Positions 60,967 through 64,000 of a DNA stretch of 64,000 bases are shown one piece after another (position 1 is the first letter of the stretch; every line of letters starts with the position of its first letter). This DNA is from Roseovarius salinarum (GTDB taxonomy: Bacteria; Pseudomonadota; Alphaproteobacteria; Rhodobacterales; Rhodobacteraceae). Position numbers and translations under genes: made by a program. The DNA is taken from the NCBI RefSeq assembly GCF_002834145.1, contig NZ_PHNT01000013.1, forward strand, positions 40,197 to 104,196, written 5' to 3'. The notes beneath the pieces are model-generated. The model was not told the origin of the DNA. It saw only the letters and a program-made list of their open reading frames with translations, and did not search any database.

Positions 60967-61926
60967 ATGACATCCGACAGCTTCTTCCATCCCGTCTCGG
61001 GCTTCGACCTTCCGCGCTTCGCCGGCGTGCCCACCTTCATGCGCCTGCCGCACGTGCCGCCCGGGCACGACCGGTTCGCGGATGTGGACATCGGCCTTGT
61101 CGGCGTGCCGTGGGATTCGGGCACCACCAACCGGCCCGGCCCGCGCCACGCCCCGCGCCAGCTGCGCGACGCCTCCACCATGATCCGCGCGCAGCACCCC
61201 ACCAGCGGGCTGCGTCCCTTCGAGGCCGTCAATTGCGCCGACCTGGGCGACGTGGGCCCGAACCCCGCCGACATCCCCGACAGCATGGCGCGCATCACCG
61301 CGTTCCACGACGGCCTGCGCACGGCGGGCATCACGCCGCTGACCGCGGGCGGCGATCACCTGACCTCGCTGCCGGTGCTGCGCGCCCTGGCCGCCGACGG
61401 GCCGCTGGGCATGGTGCATTTCGACAGCCACACCGACCTGTTCAAGTCGTATTTCGGCGGCACGATGTACACCCACGGCACCCCCTTCCGCCGCGCGATC
61501 GAGGAAGGGCTGCTCGACCCCGCCCGCGTCATCCAGATCGGCCTGCGCGGCACGATGTACGACACCGAGGACCGCGATTTCGCCCGCGCGACCGGCATCC
61601 GCCTGGTCACGATCGAGGAATTCTTCGACCGCGGCATCCCGGACGTGATGGCCGAGGCGCGCGAGATCGCGGGCCGCGGGCCAACCTACGTCAGCTACGA
61701 CATCGACTTCGTCGACCCCACCTTCGCACCGGGCACCGGCACGCCCGAGGTGGGCGGCCCCAGCGGTTTCCAGGCCTTGCAGGTGGTGCGCGAACTGGCC
61801 GGGCTGGACATCGCCGGCGCCGACATGGTCGAGGTCTCCCCACCCTTCGACGCCTCGGGCGGCACCGCGTTCCTGGGCGTGTCGATCATGTTCGAACTGC
61901 TCTGCGTGATGGCCGCCGGGCGCTGA
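60967..61926 (+). CDS. Agmatinase/guanidino-ureohydrolase family enzyme
   Basis: A 319-residue ureohydrolase with the manganese motifs GGDHLTS, HFDSHTD and YDIDFVDP, and the glycine-rich GTTNRPGPRHAP segment near residue 50. It hydrolyses a guanidino compound to urea plus an amine or amino acid. Agmatine, guanidinobutyrate and guanidinopropionate are all possible substrates; the usual DAHxD is DSHTD here. The ATG at 60967 gives the family length. Confidence 0.85.
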   Translation: MTSDSFFHPVSGFDLPRFAGVPTFMRLPHVPPGHDRFADVDIGLVGVPWDSGTTNRPGPRHAPRQLRDASTMIRAQHPTSGLRPFEAVNCADLGDVGPNPADIPDSMARITAFHDGLRTAGITPLTAGGDHLTSLPVLRALAADGPLGMVHFDSHTDLFKSYFGGTMYTHGTPFRRAIEEGLLDPARVIQIGLRGTMYDTEDRDFARATGIRLVTIEEFFDRGIPDVMAEAREIAGRGPTYVSYDIDFVDPTFAPGTGTPEVGGPSGFQALQVVRELAGLDIAGADMVEVSPPFDASGGTAFLGVSIMFELLCVMAAGR

Positions 61927-61938
61927 CGCCCGCGCCGG

Positions 61939-62334
61939 TCATGCGCCCGCCAGCCACGCCAGCACCACGCCCGCCGCGCCGATGTGCCCCAGCGTGAGCG
62001 TCACCGACAGCCCGTGCAGCCACTTGAACCGCGCCTGACGCCCCGCATCGCTGGCGGCGTTGATAGCAGGCATCAGCACCTGCCGGGCGAACAGGGTGGT
62101 CGCCGCGATGGCCGCCATGATCCCGGCCCCCGGCGCACCGGCCGCGGCCACGATCCCGCCGGCCAGCGCCGAACATCCCAGCACGAACAGGTAGAAATGC
62201 GGAAACGCCTTCCGGATGACGCGGCCCGCCGTCGGCGCGGGCAGGACGTGAAAGATGAAGGCGGCGAAGCCGAAGGCGTAAAGCGTCATGCCTCCGAACA
62301 ACAGGGCGACGAGCAACAGGGCAACGATCTGCAT
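61939..62334 (-). CDS. DUF4149 family membrane protein
   Basis: A 131-residue protein with four transmembrane helices. The pattern of a first helix followed by FIFHVLPAPTAGRVIRKAFPHFY, then ARQVLMPAIN, ending KWLHGLSVTLTLGHIG, matches the DUF4149 (TMEM205-like) family. Function unknown. It converges with the ureohydrolase gene. Confidence 0.75.
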   Translation of the reverse strand: MQIVALLLVALLFGGMTLYAFGFAAFIFHVLPAPTAGRVIRKAFPHFYLFVLGCSALAGGIVAAAGAPGAGIMAAIAATTLFARQVLMPAINAASDAGRQARFKWLHGLSVTLTLGHIGAAGVVLAWLAGA

Positions 62335-62397
62335 GGCATCCTCCGCGCCGGCACGGCGTGCAGGTAGGGCGCGGCCCGCGCGGGGCCAGCGGGCGCG

Positions 62398-62742
62398 TCA
62401 CTCCACCGCGCGGATGAGCTTGCGCTCGAGCACGCGCAGCACCGTCTTCAGGTCGTGCCCGCGCTTGAGCACGCGCCCGTCCATGCCGATCACGGCATAC
62501 TGGCCCTGGCGGTTGCGCAGCCGCGGGCGCTTCTCGATCCGGTAAAGCGGATGCTCGGCGGTGCGCCGGAACACCGAGAAGACGGCGACATCGGACAGGC
62601 AGGAGATGCCGTAGTCGCGCCACAGGCCGGCGGCGACCATGCGGCCGTAGATCGACAGGATCGCGCTGAGTTCGCCACGGTCGAACGCCACCTGCTGCGT
62701 CTCCTGCGGGGCGTCGGCGGAGCCCGGGGATGCAAATTCCAT
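62398..62742 (-). CDS. DUF2794 family protein
   Basis: A 114-residue soluble protein. FDRGELSAILSIYGRMVAAGLWRDY, AVFSVFRRTAEHPLYRIEKRPRL and GRVLKRGHDLKTVLRVLERKLIRAV are the conserved blocks of this alphaproteobacterial family. Function unknown. I chose the ATG at 62742; the frame is open further upstream only through the hairpin repeat. Confidence 0.85.
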   Translation of the reverse strand: MEFASPGSADAPQETQQVAFDRGELSAILSIYGRMVAAGLWRDYGISCLSDVAVFSVFRRTAEHPLYRIEKRPRLRNRQGQYAVIGMDGRVLKRGHDLKTVLRVLERKLIRAVE

Positions 62743-62863
62743 GCACCGAGACTTGCCGCAACCGCGCGGCAAATCAAGAGGATTCGCGCAGGCGACCGCA
62801 TTCGCCGGCCGATCGGCAAGACCGCCGGCCCCCCAAGCGTGCGGAGGTCCTCGCCCGCGCGAA

Positions 62864-62913
62864 CCAAAAGTTTTCCCGAAAACTTTTGGCAAATCTTTTC
62901 CGGAAAAGATTTG
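62864..62913. repeat. Tandem perfect hairpins (palindromic repeat)
   Basis: Two adjacent perfect palindromes: CCAAAAGTTTTC (62864-62875) with GAAAACTTTTGG (62878-62889), and CAAATCTTTTC (62890-62900) with GAAAAGATTTG (62903-62913), each with a 2-nt loop. They are far more AT-rich than the flanks and lie between two leftward genes, 14 bp after the ImuB stop. They could terminate imuB, and their form suggests a dispersed repeat family. Confidence 0.7.
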
Positions 62914-62926
62914 CGCCGCGCGGCCG

Positions 62927-64000
62927 TCAGGCGAAACTGCCGTGGCAGAACCAGCCCGGGCTCATCGCCGCGCCGTGGGCGCGGAACAGCCACAGCCGCT
63001 CGCCCCGGTGCGTGATCACCTGCCAGTAGTCGCGCACGCCGCTGCGCCAGGCGGGATCGTCGAGCCACCATTCCGGCGCGATCCGCTCGGGCCCCGCGGC
63101 GTGGACGGTGCCGTGATCGCGCCCGCGCCAGCGGAACCGCGCGGGCGGGGCCGTGCCATCCGACGCGGCCACCGGTTCCGGCGGCCACAGGCTCAGCGGA
63201 CGCGGCACCGGCGGTGCGGGCCAGGCGCCGGCAGGCTCGGACCAGGCCGCAGCCAGCGTTTGGGCACTCTTTTCGGGGATATGGCTGCTGGCCGGGTGGC
63301 GCCGCGTGATCGCGTCGAGCCCGATGCGCGCGCCCATGCGGCTGACCAGATCCTCCAGCGCGGTGTCGCGCGCCTGCCGCTCTCGCGCGGCGCGGGCGGC
63401 GGCGAGATGTCCCTGGGGCGCGCGGTCGTGCAGCGGCTCGGCCACCGCGGCCTCCAGCCGCAGCACCTCGATACCCGGGCCCGCGTCGAGCGAATCGAGC
63501 TGCATCTCCAGAAGCGGGCGGATCCGCTCCGCACGGTCGGTGGCACGGGCCAGCCCCGTTTCGAGCGTCTGCAGACAATTGTCCACGCGCATCGCCTGGA
63601 ACCGCACCCGCCGCGCGCCCTGTCCCGCGTCGCGCAGCAAGGTGCACAGCCGTGGCACCAGCCGGTCGAGCCCGGCCAGGAGGTCGTCGCGCAGGCCGAT
63701 CGGCTCGGGCAGGCTGAGCCGCGTGGCCAGGCGCGGCCGATGCCGCAGGGGCGACACCGGCTCGGGCACGGCGCCCAGGGCCTGGTCGAGCCGCAACACC
63801 AGCGCCTGCCCGAAGCGGCGCGCCAAGGGCGCGCGGGGCTGCCCCATCAGGTCGCCGACATGCCGCAGCCCCAGCCGCGACAGCTGCGCGATCACCTCGG
63901 GCTCCAGCCGCAGCGCGGCCACGGGAAGACCGGACAGAACCCCGCGGGCCTGCCCCGGCGGCGCGATCCGCGCCGCCGCCGGGCCGGCCGGCGCGGCCGG
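62927..64000 (-). CDS. imuB: ImuB-like Y-family DNA polymerase homologue (5' truncated by window)
   Basis: The frame runs off the window end, so the N-terminal catalytic part is missing. What is seen is the thumb and C-terminal part: LPVAALRLEPEVIAQLSRLGLRHVGDL (helix-hairpin-helix region), the LSLPEPIGLRDDLLAGLDRLV segment and a C-terminal domain with WWLDDPAWRSGVRDYWQV, typical of ImuB, the beta-clamp-binding, catalytically inactive partner of DnaE2 in the mutagenic SOS pathway. imuA would be upstream and dnaE2 may be elsewhere. Confidence 0.8.
   Translation of the reverse strand, partial: PAAPAGPAAARIAPPGQARGVLSGLPVAALRLEPEVIAQLSRLGLRHVGDLMGQPRAPLARRFGQALVLRLDQALGAVPEPVSPLRHRPRLATRLSLPEPIGLRDDLLAGLDRLVPRLCTLLRDAGQGARRVRFQAMRVDNCLQTLETGLARATDRAERIRPLLEMQLDSLDAGPGIEVLRLEAAVAEPLHDRAPQGHLAAARAARERQARDTALEDLVSRMGARIGLDAITRRHPASSHIPEKSAQTLAAAWSEPAGAWPAPPVPRPLSLWPPEPVAASDGTAPPARFRWRGRDHGTVHAAGPERIAPEWWLDDPAWRSGVRDYWQVITHRGERLWLFRAHGAAMSPGWFCHGSFA

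Overview
The window is about 64 kb of uniformly GC-rich DNA (roughly two-thirds GC or more, by eye) with dense, often overlapping genes. It looks like a chromosome segment of a denitrifying alphaproteobacterium, most likely a marine Rhodobacterales (Roseobacter/Paracoccus-like). Support: nor, nir and nos gene orders of Paracoccus type, NnrR-type TTGAC-N4-GTCAA boxes, a DUF2794 gene, a Y-family polymerase of ImuB type, and two kinds of palindromic repeats of the sort seen in that group. No rRNA, tRNA, CRISPR array or insertion sequence was recognised.

Region A (1-1006): the 3' part of a ProX-like betaine-binding protein, followed by a hairpin terminator and about 490 bp without a convincing gene.

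Region B (1494-27277): a surface-polysaccharide locus with five glycosyltransferase genes besides the priming enzyme (three GT2, one WecG/TagA-type, one GT4), a polymerase-like membrane protein, a Wzx-like flippase, a Wzz-like chain-length protein, a CpsD-like ATPase and an ExoY-type priming phosphotransferase. Embedded in it is a seven-gene, translationally coupled operon (5157-21523): a type I PKS (KS-AT-KR-DH-ACP-TE), a GT2, an NRPS (formyltransferase / degenerate condensation-like / adenylation interrupted by an FMN luciferase-like monooxygenase / carrier protein), a phosphopantetheinyl transferase, a membrane-anchored SGNH-like protein, a secreted clan GH-A-like protein and another GT2. 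The adenylation pocket reads as DILQLGMIWK, the glycine code. The simplest model is a glycine-derived, N-oxidised and/or N-formylated starter extended once or more by the PKS, then glycosylated or put on an exopolysaccharide. This is the most novel part of the window.

Region C (27785-56346): a denitrification island. It holds an NnrR/Dnr-type regulator and a DUF4202 gene; norCBQDEF (NO reductase); nirI-nnrS diverging from nirSECF(D-L)GHJN (cytochrome cd1 nitrite reductase and heme d1 synthesis) with a CbiX-type chelatase and a small membrane protein at the end; and nosRZDFYLX (N2O reductase). Boxes of the NnrR type lie upstream of norC, between nirI and nirS, and upstream of nosR, so the three reductases look like one NO-responsive regulon. 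A strong hairpin follows nirS, and a dispersed inverted repeat separates nirC from nirF.

Region D (56438-64000): housekeeping genes: a GAPDH-like dehydrogenase, a beta-carbonic anhydrase, a degenerate Hpt-like protein, an M17 aminopeptidase coupled to an NlpC/P60 hydrolase, an agmatinase-family ureohydrolase, DUF4149 and DUF2794 proteins, and the C-terminal part of ImuB running off the end.

All assignments come from reading the sequence and recalled family knowledge; no database search was run.
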